NCBI GenBank assembly: GCA_035532935.1
Contig: DATKQE010000039.1
Span: 43,389-107,388, forward strand
Reading direction: 5' to 3'
Length of the DNA: 64,000 nucleotides
Origin: DATJLY01 sp035532935
Lineage (GTDB): Bacteria; Pseudomonadota; Alphaproteobacteria; ATCC43930; CGMCC-115725
Shown: piece by piece, positions 49,695 to 59,300 of the stretch
Numbering within the stretch: the first letter of the stretch is position 1
Layout: the number at the start of each line of letters is the position of its first letter
Translations under genes and position numbers: made by a program
The notes under the pieces: generated by a model
Databases searched by the model: none
What the model saw: the letters and a program-made list of their open reading frames with translations, nothing else
What the model was told of the DNA's origin: nothing

Positions 49695-51989
49695 ATGAAG
49701 GTAACAGACGACTTGATGTCAATGCCGGCCGCAGCAAGGAACCCGTTCGGCCTCGCGTTGCCGTTTCTTCCGAGTCGCTCCGCGGCGGCGTCCGGCACTT
49801 TTATGACGGCGTGGCCGGAATATGTGGTCGATGCCTTTCAGCGCAGCGTTCTCTTCCTCGATATGCTGCGGCAGCGTGGCAACGAAGAGATCGAGATCAC
49901 GGCACGGCCGATGGCGACCGTGCTGCGCTTCGGCCATGAGATTCTTATGAGCGGCCGGTCGCTGCCACGGCCGATCAACTACGCGCTCTCGCGTATCGTC
50001 CCGCCGCCAGGGGTCACGATTGACCCGCGCAAGCGGCCGGTCGTGGTGGTGGACCCGCGCGCCGGCCAGGGGCCCGGCATTAGTGGCTTCAAGGCGGAGA
50101 GCGAGATCGGCGACGCCCTGAATGCCGGCCATCCGGTCTACTTCATCGGTTTCGGGGCCACGCCTGCGCCCGGCCAGCAGTTCCTGGACGTCGTCGAGGG
50201 GCAGGTGAAGTTCTTCGAGCGGGTGGTCGAACTCCATCCGGACGCCCCGCGTCCATTCGCCATCGGCAATTGCCAGGCGGGCTATCAGACGCTGATGGTG
50301 TCCATGCTGCGGCCGGACCTGTTCGGGCCGTGCCTGGTCGCGGGCTCGCCGATGTCGTACTGGCAGGGCGTGCACGGGAAGAATCCGATGCGCTATTCCG
50401 GCGGCCTCCTCGGCGGCAGCTGGCTCACCGCGATGACCAGCGACCTCGGCAACGGGAAGTTCGATGGGACCTGGCTGATCCTGAGCTTCGACAGCCTGAA
50501 CCCGGCAAATTGGCTATGGGGCAAGCAGTACGAGATCTATGCCAACATCGACACCGGGGCGGAGCGCTTCCTCAAGTTCGAGAAGTGGTGGGGCGACTTC
50601 ATCGAGCTGAACGGCGACGAGCTGCAGTTCCTGGTGGACAACCTCTTCATCGGCGACAAGCTGACCCGCAACCAGTTGCAGTCGCGCGATGGCACGACCT
50701 TCGATGTCCGCAACGTCACTTCGCCGATTATCGTGTTCACCTCGTCGGAGGACAACATCAGTCCGCCACCGCAGACGCTCGGCTGGATCCTCGATCTCTA
50801 TCGGGACGTGGATGACATTCGCGCGACCGGCCGGACGATCGTATATTGCTTGAGCCACAAGATCGGGCATCTCGCCATCTTCGTCTCCGCCAAGGTGGGT
50901 GCGAAGCAGGATGAGGAATTCGTGCAGTTGATGGACGTCATCGATTGCCTGCCGCCCGGTCTCTATGAGATGGTCCTGTCGCCACGGCCCGTCGCCATGC
51001 CCCCGGGCGGCTTCGTCACCGGCGACTGGATCGCCCGCTTTGAGGCCCGCTCGCTCGACGACATCCGTGCGCTCGGGCGCAACAGCCCCGAGGATGACCG
51101 CGCCTTCGCCGCTGCAGCCCGGATGTCGGAACTGAACCTCTCGGTCTACCGTACCCTGATGCAGCCCTTGGTGCGCGCGCTCGCCAACCAGCCGACGGCG
51201 GATCTCGGCCACGCCCTGAACCCGCTCAGGCTCGGCTACACGATCTTTGCCGACACCAACCCCTGGATGCAGGGTGTGCAGAAGCTGGCTGAGGACGCCG
51301 CAGCTTCCCGCAAGCCGGCGGCAGCAGACAATCCGTTCCTCGCACTGCAGAAGCAGGTCTCCGACCAGATCACTGCCGCCCTTGACGCTTATCGCGCGGC
51401 GCGTGACTACCTGGAAGAGCAAATGTTCTTCGGATTCTATGGCTCGCCATTCGTGCAGGCGCTCCTCGGCATCGACCACGACAGCAACGTGCGGCCATTC
51501 CCCGGCACTTCGCCCGAAAAGCTGGCGGCACGACAGGCCCGATCGGACGCATACGCGGCGATGCTTCAGACCGGCGGATTCGACGAAGCGCTGACCCGAG
51601 CGGTGCTGTACGTCACCGCGGCCGAGCGGATGCTCGACCAGCGCTGCGCGCTCGCGTTGAACGCCGCGCGCCAGACGCTCATGCATCTATCGCTCGCCGC
51701 GTTCAAGGTGCTGGTGCGGGACCAGTTCTTCGTGCTGCAGCTCGAGCGCGAGCGCGCGGTGAAGGCGCTTGCCTCCCTGGTACCGGAGGCGGACGCGCGG
51801 AAGGAGCTGCTGAAACAGGTGAATGCGATCGTCGGCGCGGGCGATCCCCCGAACGCCGCCGAGCGCGACCGCGTGGCTCAACTGTCGCAGGTGCTGGCGG
51901 CGCCGATCATCAAGCCGGTGACACCTGCAACGCCCGGCCGAACCACCACCGCCAGCGCGACCGCCCAGCCCGCCACGGTGTCGCGCTGA
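49695..51989 (+). CDS. DUF3141 protein, PHA-synthase-like alpha/beta hydrolase
   Basis: The 764-residue protein has an alpha/beta-hydrolase part (about 100-430): VVVVDPRAGQGPGISGFKAE, then the nucleophile elbow GNCQAGYQ with Cys193, as Cys in PHA synthases (G-x-C-x-G). Asp and His partners lie further on (SSEDNISPPPQTLGWILDLY, LSHKIGHLAIFV). The C-terminal half is helical. DUF3141 genes lie near fabI, pta and ackA in many alphaproteobacteria and are induced at low oxygen. The likely role is acyl-CoA or hydroxyacyl handling, but polymer synthesis is unproven. The FNR box supports oxygen control. Confidence 0.82.
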   Translation: MKVTDDLMSMPAAARNPFGLALPFLPSRSAAASGTFMTAWPEYVVDAFQRSVLFLDMLRQRGNEEIEITARPMATVLRFGHEILMSGRSLPRPINYALSRIVPPPGVTIDPRKRPVVVVDPRAGQGPGISGFKAESEIGDALNAGHPVYFIGFGATPAPGQQFLDVVEGQVKFFERVVELHPDAPRPFAIGNCQAGYQTLMVSMLRPDLFGPCLVAGSPMSYWQGVHGKNPMRYSGGLLGGSWLTAMTSDLGNGKFDGTWLILSFDSLNPANWLWGKQYEIYANIDTGAERFLKFEKWWGDFIELNGDELQFLVDNLFIGDKLTRNQLQSRDGTTFDVRNVTSPIIVFTSSEDNISPPPQTLGWILDLYRDVDDIRATGRTIVYCLSHKIGHLAIFVSAKVGAKQDEEFVQLMDVIDCLPPGLYEMVLSPRPVAMPPGGFVTGDWIARFEARSLDDIRALGRNSPEDDRAFAAAARMSELNLSVYRTLMQPLVRALANQPTADLGHALNPLRLGYTIFADTNPWMQGVQKLAEDAAASRKPAAADNPFLALQKQVSDQITAALDAYRAARDYLEEQMFFGFYGSPFVQALLGIDHDSNVRPFPGTSPEKLAARQARSDAYAAMLQTGGFDEALTRAVLYVTAAERMLDQRCALALNAARQTLMHLSLAAFKVLVRDQFFVLQLERERAVKALASLVPEADARKELLKQVNAIVGAGDPPNAAERDRVAQLSQVLAAPIIKPVTPATPGRTTTASATAQPATVSR

Positions 51990-52043
51990 GCGGAAAGCCG
52001 TTCGGCCACGCCGTGCGCCGAGCACGGCAGAAGCGGAGAAAAT

Positions 52044-52235
52044 ATGCCCTTGGTCCAAGTCGTCATTGTGTTGATCGTGGTCGGCGTGCTGCTCTGGCTC
52101 GTCAACAACTACATACCGATGGATAGGAAAATCAAAAATATCCTGAACATCGTTGTCGTCATCGCGGTCGTTTTATGGTTGCTTCAAGCATTCGGCCTGT
52201 TGGGATCGCTTGAGAATTTCCGTATCGGCCGATAG
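52044..52235 (+). CDS. Thivi_2564-type small membrane protein
   Basis: The 63-residue protein has two helices: VVIVLIVVGVLLWLVNNYIP and NILNIVVVIAVVLWLLQAFG, joined by a short charged loop (MDRKIK). This is the Thivi_2564 family, a frequent companion of PHA/stress genes. Function unknown. The ATG lies 55 bases after the DUF3141 stop on the same strand, with GGAGAA before it, so co-transcription is likely. Confidence 0.82.
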   Translation: MPLVQVVIVLIVVGVLLWLVNNYIPMDRKIKNILNIVVVIAVVLWLLQAFGLLGSLENFRIGR

Positions 52236-52560
52236 TTTTTTGCAATCCCTTGCCCGCAACCGTCAGCGCGTCGTGCCGGCTTGTCCGCAAGGCCGAATAG
52301 GAACTTCATTCCAAGCTACCCCTGATCACCGGGGAACTATCGCATTGAGTAGTTTCCGAGTCTGTCACCGGCGGCATTACTGCTGCATTATGTTTCCGCG
52401 TCAAATGCTGTGATGAATCCTCGACCCCGGCAACGTGATGAGGCCTCGATCCGAGGCTTCCTAGCGTTGCGACAGCGAAGAACCGCGTCATCGACACCGC
52501 CATGCATCCATTCGTCGTGATCTCGCACGTTGACGATCACTCTCACTTGCGGAGACGATC
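52236..52560. other. 325-base intergenic region
   Basis: No gene is present. It holds dispersed repeat copy C and, at 52443-52457, a short hairpin (GCCTCG-ATC-CGAGGC). Downstream a small lipoprotein begins. Confidence 0.45.
52347..52366 (+). repeat. dispersed 20-bp repeat, copy C
   Basis: GAGTAGTTTCCGAGTCTGTC shares the core with copies A and B. GGGGAACTA about 10 bases upstream gives an imperfect inverted repeat with TAGTTTCC. It lies 195 bases before ATG 52561. Confidence 0.55.
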
Positions 52561-52794
52561 ATGAAACTACGACTTCTTCTTGTTCTCGCCTGTACTTTGT
52601 TGGCGGTCTCCGCCTGTGTGGTCGTGCCCGACGGCGGCTGGGGCGGCGGCTATTATGACGGCGGAGGCGGCGGAGGCGGCGGAGGCGGCGGCTATTATGG
52701 CGGCGGCGGTGGCCGTTACTTTGACGGCAGCGGGGACAGAAGCGACGACGGTGACCGCCAGCACGATCATGGGCGCCCCGGATGGCAAAAATGA
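52561..52794 (+). CDS. small Gly-rich lipoprotein
   Basis: The 77-residue product has a lipobox (LLAVSAC) and a mature part of Gly/Tyr repeats (GGGYYGGGGG) with a short acidic/His tail. Such glycine-rich lipoproteins are surface-exposed and of unknown function. The ATG follows GGAGACGATC. It is separated from fabI by 97 bases. Low complexity makes the family hard to name. Confidence 0.65.
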   Translation: MKLRLLLVLACTLLAVSACVVVPDGGWGGGYYDGGGGGGGGGGGYYGGGGGRYFDGSGDRSDDGDRQHDHGRPGWQK

Positions 52795-52890
52795 GCTTTG
52801 GCGGGGCTGTAACATCCGTGCTCTGAGCACGCCAGACGCCACGAGGCGACGCGCCCACGGCATGGACCGATCACGCGCGAGGAGACCGTC

Positions 52891-53655
52891 ATGAGCACGC
52901 TCAGCGGCAAGAAGGGCCTCATCATCGGCATCGCCAACGAGCACAGTCTTGCGCATGGCTGCGCCCGCCAGTTCCGCGCGGCAGGCGCTGAACTGGCAAT
53001 TACGTATCTCAACGCCAAGGCGGAACCCTATGTGCGTCCGCTGGCGGCAGCGCTGCAAAGCGACATCTTCATGCCATGCGACGTCACCGTGCCAGGCCAA
53101 CTCGAGGCCGTTTACGAGCGTATCGCGAAGGATTGGGGGCGCGTCGATTTCGTGCAGCACTCGATCGCTTATGCGCGCAAGGAAGATCTGCACGGGCGCA
53201 TCACCGACTGCTCGACCGAAGGGTTCGCCGTCGCCATGGCGGTGTCCGTGCAATCCTTCCTGCGAATGGCCAAGCTCAGCGAACCGCTGATGACGGCGGG
53301 CGGCTGCTTGCTGGCGATGAGCTATTACGGCGCCGAGAAAGCGATCGCGCATTACAACGTCATGGGCCCGGTGAAGGCCGCGCTGGAGGCCGCGGTTCGT
53401 TACATGGCCCTCGAGCTCGGGCTGGCCGGGATTCGCGTCAACGCGCTCTCGCCGGGTCCGGTAAAAACCCGCGCGGCGTCAGGAATCGAGCATTTCGACG
53501 AGCTGTTGGAGCGCGCGGTCCGCGAAGCGCCTGAGCACAGGCTGGTGACGCCCGATGATGTCGGCGCCTACGCCGCGTTCCTGGTCAGCGACGCCGCCAA
53601 GGCGGTTACCGGAAACATCGCCTATGTCGACGCCGGCTATCACGTCGTGGGTTGA
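52891..53655 (+). CDS. fabI: enoyl-ACP reductase FabI
   Basis: The 254-residue SDR protein has GLIIGIANEHSLAHG at the NADH-binding start, Tyr145, and the catalytic pair Tyr155-x6-Lys162 (HYNVMGPVKAA), and the C-terminal GNIAYVDAGYHVVG. FabI reduces enoyl-ACP with NADH in fatty acid synthesis and is the triclosan target. GAGGAG precedes the ATG. It lies in the acetate/PHA-type cluster with pta and ackA. It is likely a second, condition-specific copy; a housekeeping fabI is probably elsewhere (inference). Confidence 0.9.
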   Translation: MSTLSGKKGLIIGIANEHSLAHGCARQFRAAGAELAITYLNAKAEPYVRPLAAALQSDIFMPCDVTVPGQLEAVYERIAKDWGRVDFVQHSIAYARKEDLHGRITDCSTEGFAVAMAVSVQSFLRMAKLSEPLMTAGGCLLAMSYYGAEKAIAHYNVMGPVKAALEAAVRYMALELGLAGIRVNALSPGPVKTRAASGIEHFDELLERAVREAPEHRLVTPDDVGAYAAFLVSDAAKAVTGNIAYVDAGYHVVG

Positions 53656-53670
53656 AGCTGGAGAAAGTCA

Positions 53671-55032
53671 TTGTCCTTGATCACGAACCGCACCTTCGAC
53701 GAAATCAAAATCGGCGATACCGCATCGGTGCAGCGCACCCTGCAGGCGCGCGATGTCCGTGCCTGGGCCGCCGCCTTCGGCGATGTCGGACTGCTCGCCG
53801 AGGCCGGCGATTTGCAGGGCGCGGCGGGGATCGTCACCGCGATCCTGGCCGCGCTGGTCGGGTCGGCCCTGCCCGGCCCCGGCTCGTCCATTCGCTCGAC
53901 CGCGGTGCAGGTACGGGCGGCCCTGCCGATCGATGCTGTCCTGACGGCGCAAGTAGTGGTCCGAGAGAAGCGAGCGGACGAGAATCTCGTGATCCTCGCA
54001 GGGCAGTGTACCGACCCGGCAGGGCAGATGGTGGCCACTGCGGTGCTGGAAGTCGTCGCGCCCACGGCGCGGCTGCGGCGCGAGGTGCCGGAGCATCGGC
54101 TGGAGGGGCTCATGGAGCGCTGCCGCGGGCTCAAGCCGATGCTCACCGGCGTGGTGCACCCGTGCAGCGCCGAGTCACTCGCCGGCGCATTGGAGGCGGC
54201 CGAGGCCGGGCTGATCGTGCCGGTTCTGTTCGCGCCGGAGAAGGAACTACGCCAAGTCGCCGCGGCCGCGAAGCTCAACCTTTCCGGCTGCCGCATCGTG
54301 GCGACCGAGGGTCCGGAGGAGTCGGCACTGAAGGCGGCGATGGCCGCCGGCGCCCGCGAGGTGCAGGCGCTGATGAAGGGCAGCCTGCACACCGACGTGC
54401 TGCTGCATGCGATCATGCAGAAGGACGCGAAGCTGCGCACCGGACGCCTGCTGAGCCACTGCGCCATGATGTCGGTTCCGACCTATGCGCGCCGCGTGGT
54501 CATCACCGACGTCGCCCTGAACATATCACCCGACACCGACCAGAAGCGCGACATTTGCCAGAACGCGATCGGCTTTGCACGCGCGCTCGGCATCGCCCTG
54601 CCGAAAGTGGCGGTGCTGGCTGCGGTGGAGACGGTGAGCACCAAGATGGCGGCCACGCTCGACGGCGCGATCCTGGCCAAGATGGCCGATCGGCGGCAGA
54701 TCGTCGGCGGCATCGTCGACGGGCCGCTCGACCTCGACGCGGCGGTCGACGCCGCGGCGGCGCGAACCAAGCACATCTCGTCGCCGGTCGCGGGCGCGGC
54801 GGACGTGTTGGTCGTGCCGAATATCGAAGCCGGCAACATGATCTACAAGAACCTCGCCTTCATGGCCGACGCCCAGACCGCAGGTCTGGTCGTCGGCGCG
54901 CTTGTCCCGGTGGTCCTGACCAGCCGCGCCGATACCGCAGCCGCGCGCCGATTCTCGGCCGCCGCTGCCGTGCTGTATGCCGACGCGCTGGCGCGCGATC
55001 CCGGCAGCATCCTGCCCGAGCCTGCGGAGTGA
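53671..55032 (+). CDS. MaoC-like hydratase/phosphate acetyltransferase fusion
   Basis: The start is TTG 53671 with GGAGAAAG seven bases upstream, 15 bases after fabI. The 453-residue product has an N-terminal hot-dog (MaoC-like) domain (about 1-135; RTFDEIKIGDTASVQRTLQA) and a C-terminal phosphotransacetylase domain (about 150-450; EVQALMKGSLHTDVLLHAIM, NISPDTDQKRDICQNAIGFA). Such MaoC-Pta fusions make acetyl- or butyryl-phosphate from CoA thioesters. With acetate kinase next, they can make ATP from acetyl-CoA when respiration is poor. Confidence 0.85.
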   Translation: MSLITNRTFDEIKIGDTASVQRTLQARDVRAWAAAFGDVGLLAEAGDLQGAAGIVTAILAALVGSALPGPGSSIRSTAVQVRAALPIDAVLTAQVVVREKRADENLVILAGQCTDPAGQMVATAVLEVVAPTARLRREVPEHRLEGLMERCRGLKPMLTGVVHPCSAESLAGALEAAEAGLIVPVLFAPEKELRQVAAAAKLNLSGCRIVATEGPEESALKAAMAAGAREVQALMKGSLHTDVLLHAIMQKDAKLRTGRLLSHCAMMSVPTYARRVVITDVALNISPDTDQKRDICQNAIGFARALGIALPKVAVLAAVETVSTKMAATLDGAILAKMADRRQIVGGIVDGPLDLDAAVDAAAARTKHISSPVAGAADVLVVPNIEAGNMIYKNLAFMADAQTAGLVVGALVPVVLTSRADTAAARRFSAAAAVLYADALARDPGSILPEPAE

Positions 55033-55038
55033 CCGGCC

Positions 55039-56247
55039 ATGACCAACGCCATCATCGTGGTCAATGCGGGCTCAACTAGCCTGAAGTTCGGCGTCTATGC
55101 AGTGAACGCAGCCGGTTCGCTACCCCTCCTTTGCCGCGGCCAGATCGACGGCATGCAGGACGACCCGCATTTCGACGCCACGAACCCGGCCGGCGAGCCG
55201 TTGCCCGGGCATGAATGGGGCAAGGGCCACGCGATCGACCACGAGACGGCGCTGCACTTCGTCGTCACTTGGCTGGAGGCCAACGTCGCCGCCATGAAGG
55301 TGGTGGCGGCCGGTCACCGCGTGGTGCTCGGCGGCACCCGCTTCGAGGCGCCGGTGCGGATCGACGGCGACGTGCTGGACTACCTCGAGTCGCTAGCGGC
55401 GATGGAGCCGTCGCACCAGACCTACAACGTGCGCGGCGCGCGAGCCCTCGCCAAGGCGTTTCCAGGCCTGCCGCAGGTCGCCTGCTTCGACAGCTCGTTC
55501 CATCGGACGATGCCGGAGGTGGCGCAGATCTACGCACTCCCAAAGGACGTGCGCGATGCCGGCGTGCGCCACTGGGGCTATCACGGTATCTCCTATGACT
55601 ACATCAGCCGGCAGGTGCCGAAGTTCGCACCGGAGGCGCGGCGGGTGATCGCCGCGCATCTCGGCGGCGGCGCCAGCATGTGCGCCATGCTGGACGGGCG
55701 CAGCGTCGAGACCACGATGGGCTTCGCCGGCGTGTCGGGCCTGCCGATGGCGACGCGCTCGGGCGACGTCCCGCCGGACGTGCTGTTCTATCTGCTGCGC
55801 CGCAAGCTGTTCGACGACGCGTCGTTGGAGAAGATGCTATACAAGCGCGCCGGCCTGCTCGGCCTGTCCGGCAGCAGCGACGACATGCGGGTATTGCAGG
55901 AGAGCACGGATTCGCCGGCGGTCGCCGCGGTCGAGTATTTCGTGTACGCGATGATGAAATACGCGGGTGCCTATGTCGCCGTGCTCGGCGGGCTGGATGC
56001 CTTCGTGTTCACCGCCGGCATCGGCGAGCACTCGGCCCCGGTGCGCGCGGCGCTGTGCCGCAAGCTCGCATGGCTCGGCGTGACGCTGGACAAGCAGGCG
56101 AATGCGTCCAACGGACCACGCATTTCCGCCCCGGACAGCCGCGTGTCGGTCTGGGTCATTCCCACCAACGAGGAACTGATGATCGCGCAGCATACGCTCG
56201 CACTGGTTCGCCCTTCGCTGGACATAGCGAAGGGAATGCCGGGATGA
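55039..56247 (+). CDS. ackA: acetate kinase
   Basis: The 402-residue ASKHA-fold protein has NAGSTSLKF at the N-terminus, FDSSFHRTMP, GYHGISYDY, and HLGGGASMCA and GFAGVSGLPMATRSGD, with the C-terminal FTAGIGEHS, all characteristic of acetate kinases. It transfers phosphate between acetyl-phosphate and ADP. The ATG is seven bases after the Pta stop; no strong ribosome-binding site, so coupling is likely. It completes the Pta-Ack pathway. A strong hairpin follows. Confidence 0.92.
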   Translation: MTNAIIVVNAGSTSLKFGVYAVNAAGSLPLLCRGQIDGMQDDPHFDATNPAGEPLPGHEWGKGHAIDHETALHFVVTWLEANVAAMKVVAAGHRVVLGGTRFEAPVRIDGDVLDYLESLAAMEPSHQTYNVRGARALAKAFPGLPQVACFDSSFHRTMPEVAQIYALPKDVRDAGVRHWGYHGISYDYISRQVPKFAPEARRVIAAHLGGGASMCAMLDGRSVETTMGFAGVSGLPMATRSGDVPPDVLFYLLRRKLFDDASLEKMLYKRAGLLGLSGSSDDMRVLQESTDSPAVAAVEYFVYAMMKYAGAYVAVLGGLDAFVFTAGIGEHSAPVRAALCRKLAWLGVTLDKQANASNGPRISAPDSRVSVWVIPTNEELMIAQHTLALVRPSLDIAKGMPG

Positions 56248-56277
56248 AATCGAAATGAACATGACATCATGTATCCC

Positions 56278-56300
56278 GCGCCTCGCAAGACGCGAGGCGC
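56278..56300 (+). terminator. hairpin after ackA
   Basis: GCGCCTCGC-AAGAC-GCGAGGCGC is a 9-bp perfect stem with a 5-base loop, 30 bases after the ackA stop. No T-tract follows. It may reduce read-through into the ATPase gene or protect the upstream transcript. Confidence 0.55.
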
Positions 56301-56328
56301 AGCAACGACAGAAAGATTAAGGTAGATC

Positions 56329-59300
56329 ATGGCTACGACCGCTCCGCCGTCCTCTGCAAGTGCCTTGCCGGCCAAATCGCCAGCCGCGGCGAAGGATGAA
56401 CTGCCGAGCGGCCTGACGAGCGATGAGGCTCGCCGCCGGCTGGAGAAGTTCGGCCCAAACGCGATGCCGGATACGAGCGTCCACCCGTTGCGGATGGCGC
56501 TCGAAAAATTCTGGGCGCCCGTTCCGTGGATGCTCGAGGCGGCGATCGTGCTCGAGCTGGCGCTCGGCAAGTATGTCGAGGCCGCGATCATCGGCGGCCT
56601 TTTGGTGTTCAACGCCGCCCTTGGACTTTTCCAGGAGAGCCGCGCCCAGGCGACCCTTGCCGCGCTGAAGTCGAGGCTCGCGCTGACCGCGTCCGTCCGA
56701 CGGGATGGCGCGTGGAAAACCATACCCGCGGCCGAGCTTGTGCCGGGCGACGTGGTCAAGCTTTCGCTCGGCGGCGTGGTTGCCGCGGATGTACACCTCA
56801 CCGGAGGAGAAGTCCTGCTCGATCAATCCATGCTCACCGGCGAGTCGGTGCCCATCGAAGCCGGCGCAGGCGTCCAGACATTTGCCGGAGCCCTCGTGCG
56901 CCGGGGCGAGGCAGTGGCGGAGGTCACGGCAACCGGAGCGCGCACGAAATTCGGCCGCACCGCCGAGCTGGTCCGCACCGCCCACGTCGTGAGCTCCCAG
57001 CAGAAGGCAGTTCTGCGCGTGGTGCGCAATCTCGCCGCGTTCAATGGCGTCGTCATCGTGATGCTGATCGCCTATGCGTGGTTTCTCAAGATGCCGTTCG
57101 CCGAGATCATCCCCCTCGTCCTGACGGCGGTCCTGGCATCGATACCGGTCGCGCTGCCGGCCACGTTCACCTTGGCGGCGGCGCTCGGCGCGCGGGCCTT
57201 GGCAAAGCTGGGCGTCCTTCCGACTCGCCTATCCGCGGTGGATGAAGCGGGAACGACGGATGTCTTGTGCGCCGACAAGACCGGCACGCTGACCCAGAAT
57301 GCGCTGACGGTGACGACTGTTCATCCCATGCCCGGCTTCGACGAGGCGCAGGTTCTGGCGCTGGCCGCGCTGGCGAGCGCGGACGGCGGGCAGGACCCGG
57401 TCGATGCGGCCATCCGCTCGGCCGCATCGCGCAAGGGCGTCTCCGATGCGCCGAAATTAATCAAGTTCGAGCCGTTCGATCCGGCGAAGAAGATGTCCGA
57501 AGCGACCGCAACCGATGCGACCGGGAGCACGCAACGTATCGTGAAGGGCGCCTTTGCCGTCGTCACCGGGCTCGCACAGCCGTCGCCGACCGCGACAGAA
57601 GCGGCGAACGAACTCGAGGCGCAGGGCTTCCGGGTTCTGGCGGTGGCCGTGGGGCCGCAGGCGGCGATGAAGCTGGCAGGGCTCATTGCACTCAGCGACC
57701 CGCCTCGCTCAGACTCCGCGGCGCTCGTTACCGAATTGCACGGGCTAGGCGTTCGCACCGTGATGGTGACGGGCGACGCGCCGGCAACCGCTTCCATCGT
57801 CGCTCATGCGGTGGGACTCGAAGGTGCCGTCTGTCCGCCCGGTCCCATCCCCGACAGCGTCCACCCCGAGCAATTCGCGGTCTTTGCCGGCGTCCTACCG
57901 GAGGACAAGTACAAACTCGTCAAGGCGTTCCAGAAGGGCGGCCATACCGTCGGCATGTGCGGCGACGGCGCCAATGACGCGCCGGCGCTGCGCCAGGCGC
58001 AGATCGGCATCGCCGTCTCGACGGCGACCGACGTCGCCAAATCGGCCGCCGGCATGGTGCTGACCGAGCCTGGACTCGCCGGCATCGTCGCCGCGGTCAA
58101 GGAAGGGCGGGTGACGTTCGAGCGCATCCTGACCTACACGCTGAACTCCATCATCAAGAAGATCGTGACGGTGCTCCTCCTGATCGTCGGCCTGATCATG
58201 ACCGGGCACGCAATTCTCACCCCGCTGCTGATGGTCATTGTGATGATCACCGGCGATTTCCTCTCCATGTCTTTGACGACGGACAACGTGCGGCCGTCCC
58301 CGATGCCGAATGCGTGGCGCATCGGCCGCTTGACGATGTCAGGCGTCATCATGGGTATCTGCCTGCTGGCCTTCTGCACCGGCGTCCTCGCCATCGGCAG
58401 ATTTGAAATGAAGCTCGGAACCGAGGCGCTGAGAACCCTGACTTTTGTCGTCCTCGTGTTCGGTAGCCAAGCGACGCTCTACGCCATTCGTCAACGCCGG
58501 CACTTATGGGGCTCTCGTCCAAGCGTCTGGCTTGCGGTGTCGTCCGCTGCCGATATTTTGATCGCTTCGACATTGGCTATCGGCGGAATCGCAATGACAC
58601 CGTTGCCGGCCTCGGTGGTGGCCGGCACGCTTGGCGCGGCGGCTGCCTTGGCGCTCGTCCTGGATTTAGTGAAGATTCCGGTATTCGCTCGTCTCGGGAT
58701 CGCCCAGAGCCGGCGCTATCGCCCGTCGACTCACGAGCCCTTGGGCATCGGAAAGACGGAAGGAACACCCATGACGGAACCCGGTGCCGGCCAGCCCACG
58801 GCTTCCGATTCCAAGACTGAAGCCAAGGTCGAGCCCAATCCCGAAGCCAAGGCCGTGGCCAAATCGGGAGGGAGGCCCGATGCGAAGGACGATCTGAAAT
58901 CCCTGCCCCTGGCGGAGGTCGAGAAAAAATTGGGGTCGTCGCCGGACGGCCTCACTCAAGCCGAGGCGCAGAAACGGCTGGCTCAATATGGACCCAACGA
59001 GATCGAGGAAAAGAAGACCAATGAGCTCCTGAAATTCCTCGGCTATTTTTGGGGTCCCATCCCGTGGATGATCGAAGCGGCGGTGATCTTGTCGGCGATA
59101 GCCCGGCATTGGCCGGACTTCGGCATCATCCTCGTTCTGCTTCTGGCCAACGCAATGGTCGGATTCTGGGAGGAGCATGAGGCAGGCAATGCCATCGCCG
59201 CCTTGAAGGCCACGCTGGCGATCAAGGCCCGGGTGAAGCGCGATGGGAAATGGGTCACCCCCGCGGCGCGAGAGCTGGTGCCGGGCGACATCATCCGCGT

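Noticed and set aside
52325..52366. EcfG-type (general stress sigma factor) promoter GGAAC...GTT near repeat copy C
   Set aside because: The spacer is 14 bases, too short for the consensus, and copies A and B do not keep GGAAC.
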